This document shows, piece by piece, positions 9,693 through 17,859 of a stretch of 45,099 bases of DNA. The number at the start of each line of letters is the position of its first letter. Positions within the stretch are counted from its first letter, which is position 1. This stretch comes from an uncultured Photobacterium sp. (GTDB lineage Bacteria > Pseudomonadota > Gammaproteobacteria > Enterobacterales > Vibrionaceae). The stretch lies in NCBI GenBank assembly GCA_947039005.1, contig CAMQXY010000014.1, forward strand, positions 1 through 45,099, written 5' to 3'. The notes beneath the pieces were generated by a model. The model ran no database searches, was not told where the DNA came from, and was given only the letters and a program-made list of their open reading frames with translations. A program made the position numbers and the translations under genes.

Positions 9693-9941
9693 GGAGCCAA
9701 TATCCCTCAGGTAATTTCTGTCGTATTTTTATACGTGCAAGGTGCAATAATATAGCATATTTCAGCCTTAATAGGCACACCTTTCACGACTTATGTTGTG
9801 AGTAATTTAGCGGAATTAAAAGAAAACAGAAACAAACATCGTCACATCTGTGAATTAACTGCATGTGGTTGTTTATTTATTGTCCGTTATACCAACCACC
9901 TCAAACTCCCCTCTTAACCTACAGACTATGTGACTATTTGT

Positions 9942-10062
9942 AAAAAAAAGATGTAACACTGTTCTATAAGCAGTGTTATTTAAAATTAACAAAATAAAAT
10001 CAAAAATGCGACATTTGGCTATTTATCTATCGCCATTATTCAGCACACTGTATAGATACTTA
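9942..10062 (-). ncRNA. Candidate small RNA between gyrA and ubiG
   Basis: An orphan terminator-like hairpin lies on the minus strand: TAACACTG / CAGTGTTA (9954-9978, 9-nt loop), followed after four bases by eight Ts (9942-9949). No minus-strand gene upstream needs it. About 90 bp upstream on that strand is a possible promoter, TAGACA (10092-10097) and TATCGT (10069-10074) with a 17-bp spacer. Together they would give a transcript of about 120 nt. No family is recognised and both promoter and start are guesses by eye. Confidence 0.3.
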
Positions 10063-10178
10063 GTAATAACGATAATGAACATTTTTAACAATGTCTAATA
10101 CGTAGATATTTACAATAACCGCATGGCTGATTTGAAACTTCCATGCTTTTATATGCAAATTTCACTGAGGGTAAAGTG

Positions 10179-10322
10179 ATGGGTGCAGCAATTAACATGA
10201 TTGGTATCTCAATCATTATTGGTAAATATATTTTAATGGTTATCCTTGCCATTATCACCTTGTTTGGTGGGGTGTTCACGCCTGAACTCATTCCAGCCAC
10301 AATGAGTAGTTTCAATGAGTAA
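10179..10322 (+). CDS. Small single-pass membrane protein (47 aa)
   Basis: An ATG at 10179 with GAGG at a spacing of 8 nt opens a 47-codon frame: MGAAINMIGISIIIGKYILM, then VILAIITLFGGVFTPELIPA, then TMSSFNE. Residues about 6-32 form one strongly hydrophobic helix with a lone Lys16, followed by a short polar tail. An in-frame ATG at 10143 would add 12 residues but lacks a ribosome site. The opposite-strand frame over the same bases lacks these features. It could also be the remnant of a larger membrane protein. An 8-bp inverted repeat follows directly. No function can be assigned. Confidence 0.5.
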   Translation: MGAAINMIGISIIIGKYILMVILAIITLFGGVFTPELIPATMSSFNE

Positions 10323-10331
10323 TACTTAATT

Positions 10332-10360
10332 TCGCCAAGTAGCGTTATTGTGCTTGGCGA
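10332..10360 (+). terminator. Possible terminator of the 47-aa gene
   Basis: TCGCCAAG / CTTGGCGA forms an 8-bp stem with a 13-nt loop, starting 10 bp after the stop codon. No clean T-run follows, so termination efficiency is doubtful. Confidence 0.35.
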
Positions 10361-10470
10361 CCATATAGTTTTCTTATTATGCCTATCCCACTCTTCTCAC
10401 AGCGTTTATCACAGTTATCCTTTGCAACTATCGCTTTATTTCGCATAATAGCCCGTATCAATTAAGGAAA

Positions 10471-10488
10471 ATGGCACTGTTAAAATGA
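10471..10488 (+). promoter_or_regulatory. Five-codon mini-ORF (MALLK) overlapping the ubiG start
   Basis: ATG GCA CTG TTA AAA TGA runs into the ubiG start so that its TGA shares bases with the ubiG ATG. The only ribosome-site-like sequence, AAGGAA at 10464-10469, is about 15 nt from the ubiG ATG but only about 2 nt from this one. Translational coupling is possible; chance is equally so. Confidence 0.3.
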
Positions 10489-11195
10489 CCAAAGCACGCA
10501 ATGTTGACCTTGCAGAAATCGAAAAATTTGAACAAATAGCTTCACGTTGGTGGGATCTAGAAGGCGAATTTAAACCACTTCATCAAATTAATCCGTTACG
10601 TTTAAATTACATTATTGACAATGCCAATGGCTTATTTGGTAAAAAAGTCCTCGATGTCGGTTGTGGTGGTGGTATTTTAGCGGAAAGCATGGCAATTGAA
10701 GGCGCTCATGTAACAGGTCTTGATATGGGCAAAGAGCCGTTAATGGTGGCTAAGTTACATGCTTTAGAGACTGGAGCAAAATTGGACTACGTTCAGTGCA
10801 CAGCAGAAGAGCATGCTGAACATCACCATGAAGCTTACGATGTGGTGACATGCATGGAAATGCTGGAGCATGTACCCGATCCTGCATCTGTTATTGCATC
10901 ATGCGCAAAAATGGTTAAACCTGGCGGACATGTTTTCTTCTCAACCCTTAATCGTAATATTAAATCTTACTTATTTGCGATTGTGGGCGCTGAATACGTT
11001 ATGAAGCTAGTACCTAAAGGGACCCATAACCATCAAAAGTTTATTCGCCCATCAGAACTAATGACAATGGTAGATCAAACGCCACTACAAGATCGCCATA
11101 TTATTGGACTTCACTACAATCCGCTCACCAACACCTATAGTCTTGGTAATAACGTTGATGTGAATTATATCGTTCATACGATTAAACCATTATAG
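10485..11195 (+). CDS. ubiG: Ubiquinone biosynthesis O-methyltransferase
   Basis: UbiG carries out both O-methylation steps of ubiquinone synthesis, using S-adenosylmethionine, and associates with the membrane. The 236-residue protein has the diagnostic N-terminus with [19 protein letters not shown] and [11 protein letters not shown]-binding motif I is [13 protein letters not shown] (about 65-77), and the later motifs are [11 protein letters not shown] and [14 protein letters not shown]. Length and start match enteric and vibrio UbiG. The gene is divergent from gyrA as in related genomes, and is followed by a hairpin before the nrdA regulatory region. Confidence 0.97.
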   Translation: MTKARNVDLAEIEKFEQIASRWWDLEGEFKPLHQINPLRLNYIIDNANGLFGKKVLDVGCGGGILAESMAIEGAHVTGLDMGKEPLMVAKLHALETGAKLDYVQCTAEEHAEHHHEAYDVVTCMEMLEHVPDPASVIASCAKMVKPGGHVFFSTLNRNIKSYLFAIVGAEYVMKLVPKGTHNHQKFIRPSELMTMVDQTPLQDRHIIGLHYNPLTNTYSLGNNVDVNYIVHTIKPL

Positions 11196-11212
11196 TTAAC
11201 CTAAACGAATAT

Positions 11213-11238
11213 TAAAGGAGATCAGTTTGTCTCCTTTA
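11213..11238 (+). terminator. Probable terminator of ubiG
   Basis: A 9-bp perfect stem, TAAAGGAGA / TCTCCTTTA, with an 8-nt loop stands 17 bp after the ubiG stop. The tail GCTACATTTTGC is only moderately T-rich. Confidence 0.55.
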
Positions 11239-11491
11239 GCTACATTTTGCTAACAAACATAGTAACAACATCTTATTTCCCATCAAAAAAAACCAATAAG
11301 ATCAAGGACTATTAACGCTTTATTTTACCAAAAACGCTGTATTTAACCAACCCAAATTCAAAGCTAAAAATCAACAAAAATAAATTTTATTTATCAAAAT
11401 AAACAACTAAAAAAGCATTGATTTTTACTATCTATTTGATGCCATTCGCGACATCGGTAGTTGGCACTAACTTTTTATTTAAATCCCCATG

Positions 11492-11500
11492 TTATCCACA
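11492..11500 (+). promoter_or_regulatory. DnaA box upstream of nrdA
   Basis: TTATCCACA is a perfect consensus DnaA box 192 bp upstream of the nrdA start. In E. coli the nrdAB promoter carries DnaA boxes and is controlled by DnaA, so the position is meaningful. The rest of the roughly 450-bp gap (11239-11692) is very AT-rich and I see no gene in it. Confidence 0.65.
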
Positions 11501-11537
11501 GCTGGTTAAAAAATACCATCTTGCAAAACCACTCATT

Positions 11538-11585
11538 CACCACTATCTTGTAAGCACTTTCGCTTAACACCCCAACATGTAGTGT
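11538..11585 (+). promoter_or_regulatory. Tandem NrdR-like boxes upstream of nrdA
   Basis: The downstream box CCCCAACATGTAGTGT (11570-11585) fits the NrdR consensus well, with a near-perfect right half. A weaker match, CACCACTATCTTGTAA (11538-11553), lies exactly 32 bp upstream, about three helical turns, which is the spacing typical of paired NrdR boxes. NrdR represses ribonucleotide reductase genes when dATP/ATP levels are high. The upstream box alone would not be convincing. Confidence 0.5.
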
Positions 11586-11692
11586 TTTTGCTGAATAACA
11601 GTATTTAAAATAAAGATCACATTCTTTGCTAATCTAATAGATAAATTGCAAAAAAATATCATCTGCAGGGAAAACTGGGAAAATAATAACAA

Positions 11693-13960
11693 ATGACTCA
11701 ACAACTAACAGTTACCAAGCGCGACGGTCGTAAAGAACCTATCGATCTCGACAAGATTCACCGTGTTATAGACTGGGCAGCTGAAGGCCTAGAAAATGTA
11801 TCGGTATCTCAAGTCGAACTTAAGTCACATATCCAGTTTTATGACGGTATTCGTACTGATGATATTCACGAAACTATCATTAAAGCGGCTGCTGATCTGA
11901 TCTCAGAAGAAACACCCGACTACCAATACCTTGCTGCTCGATTGGCAATTTTCCATCTTCGTAAAAAAGCCTATGGTCAATTTGAGCCACCAACGCTATT
12001 TGCTCATGTTAAAAATTTGGTTGAAAAAGGTAAGTACGATAGCCACTTACTAGACGATTACACCCAAGAAGAATTTGCTGTGATGGATACTTTTATCGAT
12101 CACTGGCGCGATATGAATTTCTCTTATGCTGCGGTTAAGCAACTTGAAGGTAAATACCTCGTTCAAAACCGTGTATCTGGTGAAATTTTTGAAAGTGCAC
12201 AATTCCTTTATTTATTAATTGCAGCAGCACTGTTTAATAAATACCCGAAAGAAACGCGTCTTGATTACATCAAACGTTTTTACGATGCATCTTCAACATT
12301 CAAAATTTCATTACCAACGCCGATCATGTCAGGTGTACGTACACCTACACGTCAATTTAGCTCATGTGTATTGATCGAATGTGATGATAGCCTTGATTCC
12401 ATTAACGCAACAGCAAGCTCCATTGTGCGTTATGTATCACAACGCGCAGGCATTGGTATTAATGCTGGTCGAATTCGTGCATTAGGCTCTGAAATCCGTG
12501 GTGGTGAAGCATTCCACACTGGCTGTATTCCATTCTACAAATACTTCCAAACCGCAGTTAAATGCTGTTCTCAAGGTGGTGTTCGTGGTGGTGCAGCAAC
12601 ATTGTTCTATCCTATTTGGCACCGTGAAGTTGAATCACTGTTAGTCCTTAAAAACAACCGCGGTGTAGAAGAAAACCGTGTTCGTCATATGGATTACGGC
12701 GTACAAATTAACCGCTTAATGTACACCCGTTTAATCAAAGGTCAGAACATCTCATTGTTCTCTCCTTCTGATGTTCCAGGACTATACGATGCATTTTTTG
12801 CCGATCAAGTAGAATTTGAGCGTTTGTACAACTTGTATGAACAAGACGACAGCATCAAGAAACAATCGATTAAAGCAATTGAACTGTTCTCATTGTTAAT
12901 GCAAGAACGTGCATCAACAGGTCGAATCTACATTCAAAACGTTGACCACTGTAATACACACAGCCCGTTTGATCCGGCTGTAGCGCCAATTCGTCAATCA
13001 AACTTATGTCTTGAAATTGCATTGCCAACCAAGCCATTAAAGAATGTTGAAGATGAAAATGGTGAAATCGCATTATGTACACTGTCAGCATTTAACTTAG
13101 GTGCCATTGATACACTCGATGATCTTGAGGAACTAGCTGAATTAACGGTTCGTGCACTCGATGCATTGTTAGATTATCAAGATTACCCACTGCCTGCAGC
13201 ACGTCGTTCAACAATGAATCGCCGTACATTAGGTGTGGGTGTGATTAACTTTGCATACTACCTAGCAAAACACGGTGTACGTTACTCCGATGGTAGTGCC
13301 AATAATCTAACCCATGAAGCATTTGAAGCGATTCAATATTATTTATTGAAAGCTTCAGTAAATTTAGCCAAAGAATACGGTGCATGTCCGTCATTTCACG
13401 AGACCACGTATTCACAAGGTATTTTACCTATCGATACTTATAAAAAAGAAATCGATAATATTTGCAGTGCTGAATTACGTTACGATTGGGAAACATTACG
13501 TGAAGAGATTAAAACTCATGGTTTGCGTAACTCAACACTAACAGCATTAATGCCATCAGAGACATCATCGCAAATTTCAAATGCGACTAATGGTATTGAA
13601 CCGCCACGTGGATACGTTTCCGTAAAGGCATCAAAAGATGGTATCCTTAAACAAGTTGTTCCTGAGTTTGCTAAATACAAAGACAACTATGAGTTACTTT
13701 GGAACATTGACAGTAACGATGGCTACCTACAGCTTGTTGGCATTATGCAGAAGTTTATTGATCAGGCTATCTCGGCAAATACTAACTATGATCCGAGTAA
13801 ACAACCTGGTGGCAGAATTCCAATGAAACTGCTACTAAAAGATCTGCTTCATGCTTATAAATTAGGTATTAAAACACTGTACTACCATAACACTCGAGAT
13901 GGCGCATCTGATAGCCAGAGCGATCTGAATAGTGATGATTGTACAAGTTGTAAAATTTAA
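11693..13960 (+). CDS. nrdA: Class Ia ribonucleoside-diphosphate reductase, alpha subunit
   Basis: The large catalytic subunit (755 residues; 761 in E. coli) reduces NDPs to dNDPs aerobically. The N-terminal ATP cone that senses ATP/dATP is present (TVTKRDGRKEPIDLDKIH, about 5-22). The active-site segments are visible: QFSSCVLIECDD with the first redox Cys, SNLCLEIALPT with the Asn, radical Cys and Glu, and ALCTLSAFNLG with the second redox Cys. The C-terminal shuttle cysteines end the protein as DDCTSCKI, a C-x2-C pair rather than the C-x4-C of E. coli. It is first in the nrdA-nrdB-yfaE operon, with DnaA and NrdR sites upstream. The ribosome site is weak (GGGAAAATAATAACAA before the ATG). 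Confidence 0.98.
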   Translation: MTQQLTVTKRDGRKEPIDLDKIHRVIDWAAEGLENVSVSQVELKSHIQFYDGIRTDDIHETIIKAAADLISEETPDYQYLAARLAIFHLRKKAYGQFEPPTLFAHVKNLVEKGKYDSHLLDDYTQEEFAVMDTFIDHWRDMNFSYAAVKQLEGKYLVQNRVSGEIFESAQFLYLLIAAALFNKYPKETRLDYIKRFYDASSTFKISLPTPIMSGVRTPTRQFSSCVLIECDDSLDSINATASSIVRYVSQRAGIGINAGRIRALGSEIRGGEAFHTGCIPFYKYFQTAVKCCSQGGVRGGAATLFYPIWHREVESLLVLKNNRGVEENRVRHMDYGVQINRLMYTRLIKGQNISLFSPSDVPGLYDAFFADQVEFERLYNLYEQDDSIKKQSIKAIELFSLLMQERASTGRIYIQNVDHCNTHSPFDPAVAPIRQSNLCLEIALPTKPLKNVEDENGEIALCTLSAFNLGAIDTLDDLEELAELTVRALDALLDYQDYPLPAARRSTMNRRTLGVGVINFAYYLAKHGVRYSDGSANNLTHEAFEAIQYYLLKASVNLAKEYGACPSFHETTYSQGILPIDTYKKEIDNICSAELRYDWETLREEIKTHGLRNSTLTALMPSETSSQISNATNGIEPPRGYVSVKASKDGILKQVVPEFAKYKDNYELLWNIDSNDGYLQLVGIMQKFIDQAISANTNYDPSKQPGGRIPMKLLLKDLLHAYKLGIKTLYYHNTRDGASDSQSDLNSDDCTSCKI

Positions 13961-13966
13961 GCATTA

Positions 13967-13990
13967 AAAGGGAGCCATATGGCTCCCTTT
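13967..13990 (+). terminator. Terminator-like hairpin between nrdA and nrdB
   Basis: A perfect 10-bp stem, AAAGGGAGCC / GGCTCCCTTT, with an ATAT loop, starts 6 bp after the nrdA stop and ends 14 bp before the nrdB ATG. Only GATTT follows, so partial termination, pausing or protection of the nrdA mRNA end is more likely than full termination. Confidence 0.6.
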
Positions 13991-14004
13991 GATTTGAGGA
14001 TATC

Positions 14005-15138
14005 ATGGCCTACAGTACTTTTTGTCAAACAAGTAACGATCAACTTAAAGAACCAATGTTCTTCGGTCAATCGGTGAATGTTGCTCGTTATGACCAGCAA
14101 AAATTTGAAATTTTCGAAAAACTTATCGAAAAACAATTATCCTTTTTCTGGCGTCCAGAAGAAGTGGATGTATCTGGTGATCGCATTGATTACAATAATT
14201 TACCAGATCATGAAAAACATATTTTCATCAGTAATTTAAAATACCAGACACTGCTTGATTCCATCCAAGGTCGTAGCCCTAACGTTGCATTATTACCTAT
14301 CGTTTCGCTACCTGAATTAGAAACATGGATTGAAACATGGTCGTTTTCAGAAACAATCCATTCACGCTCTTATACGCATATCATTCGTAATATCGTTAAT
14401 AATCCATCGATTATTTTTGATGATATTGTCCGTAATGAACATATTATTAAGCGTGCTGGTGATATTTCTAAATACTATGATGATTTAATCACAGCAACCA
14501 ATGACTACCACCGCTACGGCGAAGGTCATCATTCAGCTAATGGCATTGCTTTTACTGTTGATTTACATGAAATCAAGAAAAAGCTTTACCTGTGCTTAAT
14601 GTCGGTTAATGCATTAGAAGCGATTCGTTTCTATGTCAGCTTTGCGTGTTCATTTGCTTTTGCTGAGCGTGAAGTAATGGAAGGTAATGCCAAAATCATT
14701 AAGTTGATTGCGCGTGATGAAGCACTACACCTAACAGGCACTCAGCACATGCTGAACTTGTTACGTAATGGCCATGACGATCCACAAATGGCAATCATTG
14801 CCGCTGAATGTGAAGAAGAATGTTTTGACATCTTTAAAGCTGCAGCAGAGCAAGAAAAAGAATGGGCAGAGTACCTATTCAAAGATGGCTCAATGATTGG
14901 CTTAAACAAAGAAATTTTGTGTCAATATGTTGAGTACATTACTAATTTACGTATGAAAGCTGTCGGCTTACGTCCAGCCTATGACAATGCTAATCAAAAT
15001 CCAATTCCATGGATTAACTCTTGGTTATCGTCAGATAATGTTCAAGTAGCTCCTCAAGAAGCTGAAATCAGTTCATATCTAGTTGGTCAAATCGACAATG
15101 ATGTTAGCGCTGATGATCTCGGTGATTTTGAATTGTGA
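14005..15138 (+). CDS. nrdB: Class Ia ribonucleotide reductase, beta subunit
   Basis: The small subunit (377 residues) carries the diiron-tyrosyl radical cofactor. The ligands are visible in register with E. coli NrdB: D85 in [10 protein letters not shown]116 and H119 in [11 protein letters not shown], and the radical tyrosine Y123 in the same motif. Later ligands fall in [12 protein letters not shown]. The C-terminal DDLGDFEL matches the peptide that docks into NrdA. GAGG lies 5 nt before the ATG. Its stop overlaps the start of yfaE, the ferredoxin that maintains this cofactor. Confidence 0.98.
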   Translation: MAYSTFCQTSNDQLKEPMFFGQSVNVARYDQQKFEIFEKLIEKQLSFFWRPEEVDVSGDRIDYNNLPDHEKHIFISNLKYQTLLDSIQGRSPNVALLPIVSLPELETWIETWSFSETIHSRSYTHIIRNIVNNPSIIFDDIVRNEHIIKRAGDISKYYDDLITATNDYHRYGEGHHSANGIAFTVDLHEIKKKLYLCLMSVNALEAIRFYVSFACSFAFAEREVMEGNAKIIKLIARDEALHLTGTQHMLNLLRNGHDDPQMAIIAAECEEECFDIFKAAAEQEKEWAEYLFKDGSMIGLNKEILCQYVEYITNLRMKAVGLRPAYDNANQNPIPWINSWLSSDNVQVAPQEAEISSYLVGQIDNDVSADDLGDFEL

Positions 15139-15434
15139 GTCAATTAACCATTACGGTTAATGGTATTAAGGTTTGTGGCAATCGCCATGAACCTTTATTA
15201 ACCCAATTAGAAAATGTCGGTATTAAGCCTGAATATCAATGTCGTAATGGCATGTGTGGCGCTTGTCGTTGCAAACTTATCTCAGGCTCTGTCACTCAAA
15301 AAGATGCCTTAGCTTTTATTGGTCCGAATGAAATATTAAGCTGTTGTTCTACTCCACAGCAAGATATTAATATTAACTTTGATTACCAACTCAATACTAA
15401 TCACCAATCAGCTAAAACTAAAATAGCCCTTTAA
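15135..15434 (+). CDS. yfaE: [2Fe-2S] ferredoxin for NrdB cofactor maintenance
   Basis: A plant-type ferredoxin of 99 residues with cluster ligands in [13 protein letters not shown] and a distal Cys in LSCCSTPQ. In E. coli YfaE supplies electrons for assembly and repair of the NrdB diferric-tyrosyl cofactor, and the gene follows nrdB there too. The start is GTG, overlapping the nrdB stop by 4 nt (GTGA), so expression is translationally coupled. The stop codon lies inside the stem of the operon terminator. Confidence 0.93.
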   Translation: MSQLTITVNGIKVCGNRHEPLLTQLENVGIKPEYQCRNGMCGACRCKLISGSVTQKDALAFIGPNEILSCCSTPQQDININFDYQLNTNHQSAKTKIAL

Positions 15435-15482
15435 ATATTCCTTACCTTGTAAAATCAAGATAAGGAATAAAGGGCTATTTTT
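15420..15482. terminator. Large bidirectional terminator of the nrd and adi operons
   Basis: A long imperfect hairpin begins AAAATAGCCCTTTA and closes with AAAGGGCTATTTTT, with an inner stem TTCCTTA / TAAGGAA around a small loop. T-runs on both strands suit termination of yfaE and of the convergent decarboxylase gene. Confidence 0.85.
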
Positions 15483-15509
15483 ATTTAGGTATTCTACCGC
15501 GTAGTATTC

Positions 15510-17801
15510 TTACTTCACACACATCACATAATACACGCCATCTTCCACTTCGGTTCCTTCCGTCTCATGCTCAAAACCTGGGAATTCTTTATCCCAAATT
15601 TCTAAACTGTGTAAATAACCAATTTGAGGACTATTTGCATCACCAAAGTTCTCGCCTGACATCAACATTGGGATACCTGGTGGATAAGGAATAACCGCAT
15701 TTGCCGCAATACGCCCTTGCAGTTTATTTGATGGTACCATTTCAACATTATCATCCACTATCGCTTCAAACGCTGCTCGTGGTGTAATATCTGCTTTTGG
15801 TAAAGTCGAATAAGCCGCATTCAACATTTCAGATGGAGTATGGGTTTTCAGATAAGTAAACATCTTATCACCCAAATCTTTCAAACCTAAATCGCCATAA
15901 ACTTGCGGGTGACTTGCCGCTAAATCAGGCAATACTGATTTCAATGGCGTATTGTTATCATAGTGGGTTTTAAAACTCAGTAAGGTGTTAACTAGCGTTG
16001 CCCACTTACCTTTAGTAATCCCCATTGAGAACAAGAACATTACTTGGAAATCCGTGGTACGCGTTGGCACAATACCAAAACGAGTCAGATATTGAGTAAC
16101 CAATGCCGCAGGAACCCCTGTATCCAGTAACTTGCCATTATCTCCCATACCCGGTGCTAAGATACTCACTTTGATAGGATCTAACATACACCAATCTTTT
16201 GGAATATCATCAAAGCCGTGCCATTTATCACCCGGCTTCATGATCCAAAAATCTTGGTTAGTCGCTAATAGTTCTGCTGGTGCATCTTCAAAACCATATT
16301 CAATCCCCGTTTCAGGATCAACGATAGATTCTGCATTCCACGGTTTAAAGAACCAATCACCATCAGCAACAAACTCTCGATGTAAACGCCCCATTGCTTG
16401 ACGATAATCAACCGCTTCTTTAATCACTTCATTGGTTAATGACTCACCACGATTGCCGTCCATTTGTGAAACAGCAATATCATTTGAAACACTGATCGCA
16501 TACAACGGTGATGTGGTTGCGTGCATCATGTATGACTGATTAAAACGCTCAAAATTAATATGATCTTTACCATAACGAACATGGATCCACGATGCTTGAG
16601 AAAGTGCATTCAATAATTTATGGGTTGAGTGGGTTGCAAACACCGTTGGTCCATCATCTGGTGTATCTTGTGGCTCGCCGCGCATTGCAAAGTGATCGGT
16701 ATAAATAGGATTAAAACGCGCGTAGCCATACCATGCTTCATCAAAGTGAATGCGATTACTACTCTCACTTAAAATATCTTGAGCACGTTTAGCGTTATAA
16801 CATAAGCCATCATAAGTACAGTTTGTCACCACCGCATAAGTTGCCTGTCCGCCAGCTTGAGCTTTGGTTAGTTCACTACTTTCTGCTGATTTTTTCAGAC
16901 CTTCAGGCGACATTTGATCAGGGTAAATTGGACCAATAATCCCGTAACGGTTACGCGTTGGTACCATATAAACCGGTAATGCTCCGGTTAACATTAACCC
17001 CTGCTCTATCGACTTATGACAATTTCGATCACAAATCGCTAAGGTGTTTTCTCGCATACAAATTTGCATGATGGTACGGTTTGCACCCGAAGTACCCGTT
17101 ACCAATGAATAGGATTTATCAGCACCAAAGACTTTAGCGGCATAATCTTCACTTTCACCGAAAGCGCCAGTATGATCAAGTAATGACCCCAGAGAACCAC
17201 GCTCAATACCCATGTCTGAGCGGAAAAGCCCTTCTCCATAATAATTATAGAACCGCTGACCTTCTGGTGTTTTTAAGAAACCCACCCCACCTTGGTGACC
17301 TGGTGCAGCCCATGAATATTCATGAATACTATCGTACTTCATCATTGCATTCGCGAGCGGCGGTAATAATTGCTCACGATAACGGTGCATGGCTGCCATA
17401 GCTCGACCAGCCATAAAATCAGACGTATCTTCTAAAATCCATGCAAATTCACTAACTAATGACATCAGATGACGATCGACAGTTAAGGTCATTTTCTTAC
17501 GTTCAGCTAATAAGAAAACGGGCACACCTTGCTGACGCTGATTCAATTTTTCAATCAATGAAAAGAACATATCGTTCTCTTCTTGTTGCTGTCCTGTCAT
17601 GCTAGAAGTCAACATGAAGCAATCAATTGCCATATTGACATTAAGCATTGAATAACAATCATCGTAAGTAGATGCTTTAGCAACAATAATTGATTCATCT
17701 TCAAATTGTTCAACTAATCGGTCGATAGCATTAGCAACCACCCCTGTAGATTGAGAGTTATCAAAAATTAATACTCTCATATGCTTACCATAATTCAACA
17801 T
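15510..17801 (-). CDS. adiA: Biodegradative (acid-inducible) arginine decarboxylase
   Basis: A PLP-dependent fold-III decarboxylase of 763 residues with an N-terminal wing domain, aspartate-aminotransferase-like core and C-terminal domain. It resembles E. coli AdiA along its whole length: SWAAPGHQGGVGFLKTPEG, RNRYGIIGPIYP, RIHFDEAWYGYARFNPIY and the PLP-lysine motif ATHSTHKLLNALSQASW. The C-terminus PGFEHETEGTEVEDGVYYVMCVK is also AdiA-like. It converts arginine to agmatine, consuming a proton. I start at the ATG at 17801, 6 nt after AAAGGA; the conserved protein proper begins at MRVLIF seven residues later, and a TTG two codons upstream is less likely. It is second in an operon, 58 bp after the antiporter. 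No adiY-like regulator is nearby. Confidence 0.93.
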   Translation of the reverse strand: MLNYGKHMRVLIFDNSQSTGVVANAIDRLVEQFEDESIIVAKASTYDDCYSMLNVNMAIDCFMLTSSMTGQQQEENDMFFSLIEKLNQRQQGVPVFLLAERKKMTLTVDRHLMSLVSEFAWILEDTSDFMAGRAMAAMHRYREQLLPPLANAMMKYDSIHEYSWAAPGHQGGVGFLKTPEGQRFYNYYGEGLFRSDMGIERGSLGSLLDHTGAFGESEDYAAKVFGADKSYSLVTGTSGANRTIMQICMRENTLAICDRNCHKSIEQGLMLTGALPVYMVPTRNRYGIIGPIYPDQMSPEGLKKSAESSELTKAQAGGQATYAVVTNCTYDGLCYNAKRAQDILSESSNRIHFDEAWYGYARFNPIYTDHFAMRGEPQDTPDDGPTVFATHSTHKLLNALSQASWIHVRYGKDHINFERFNQSYMMHATTSPLYAISVSNDIAVSQMDGNRGESLTNEVIKEAVDYRQAMGRLHREFVADGDWFFKPWNAESIVDPETGIEYGFEDAPAELLATNQDFWIMKPGDKWHGFDDIPKDWCMLDPIKVSILAPGMGDNGKLLDTGVPAALVTQYLTRFGIVPTRTTDFQVMFLFSMGITKGKWATLVNTLLSFKTHYDNNTPLKSVLPDLAASHPQVYGDLGLKDLGDKMFTYLKTHTPSEMLNAAYSTLPKADITPRAAFEAIVDDNVEMVPSNKLQGRIAANAVIPYPPGIPMLMSGENFGDANSPQIGYLHSLEIWDKEFPGFEHETEGTEVEDGVYYVMCVK

Positions 17802-17859
17802 ATACAATCCTTTAATATCTATCAGATTAATAATTAAAATTTCGTTTAAACAATGAAAA

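Noticed and set aside
9863-9943. Plus-strand 26-codon frame (starts MWLFIYCPLYQPP) near gyrA
   Set aside because: No ribosome site and Pro-rich chance composition. The GTGGTTG/CAACCAC repeat there has a 21-nt loop and no clear role.
10085-10315. Minus-strand frame of 76 codons in the gyrA-ubiG gap
   Set aside because: It is the antisense of the 47-aa membrane ORF, which has a good ribosome site and a membrane-helix composition; the antisense frame has neither.
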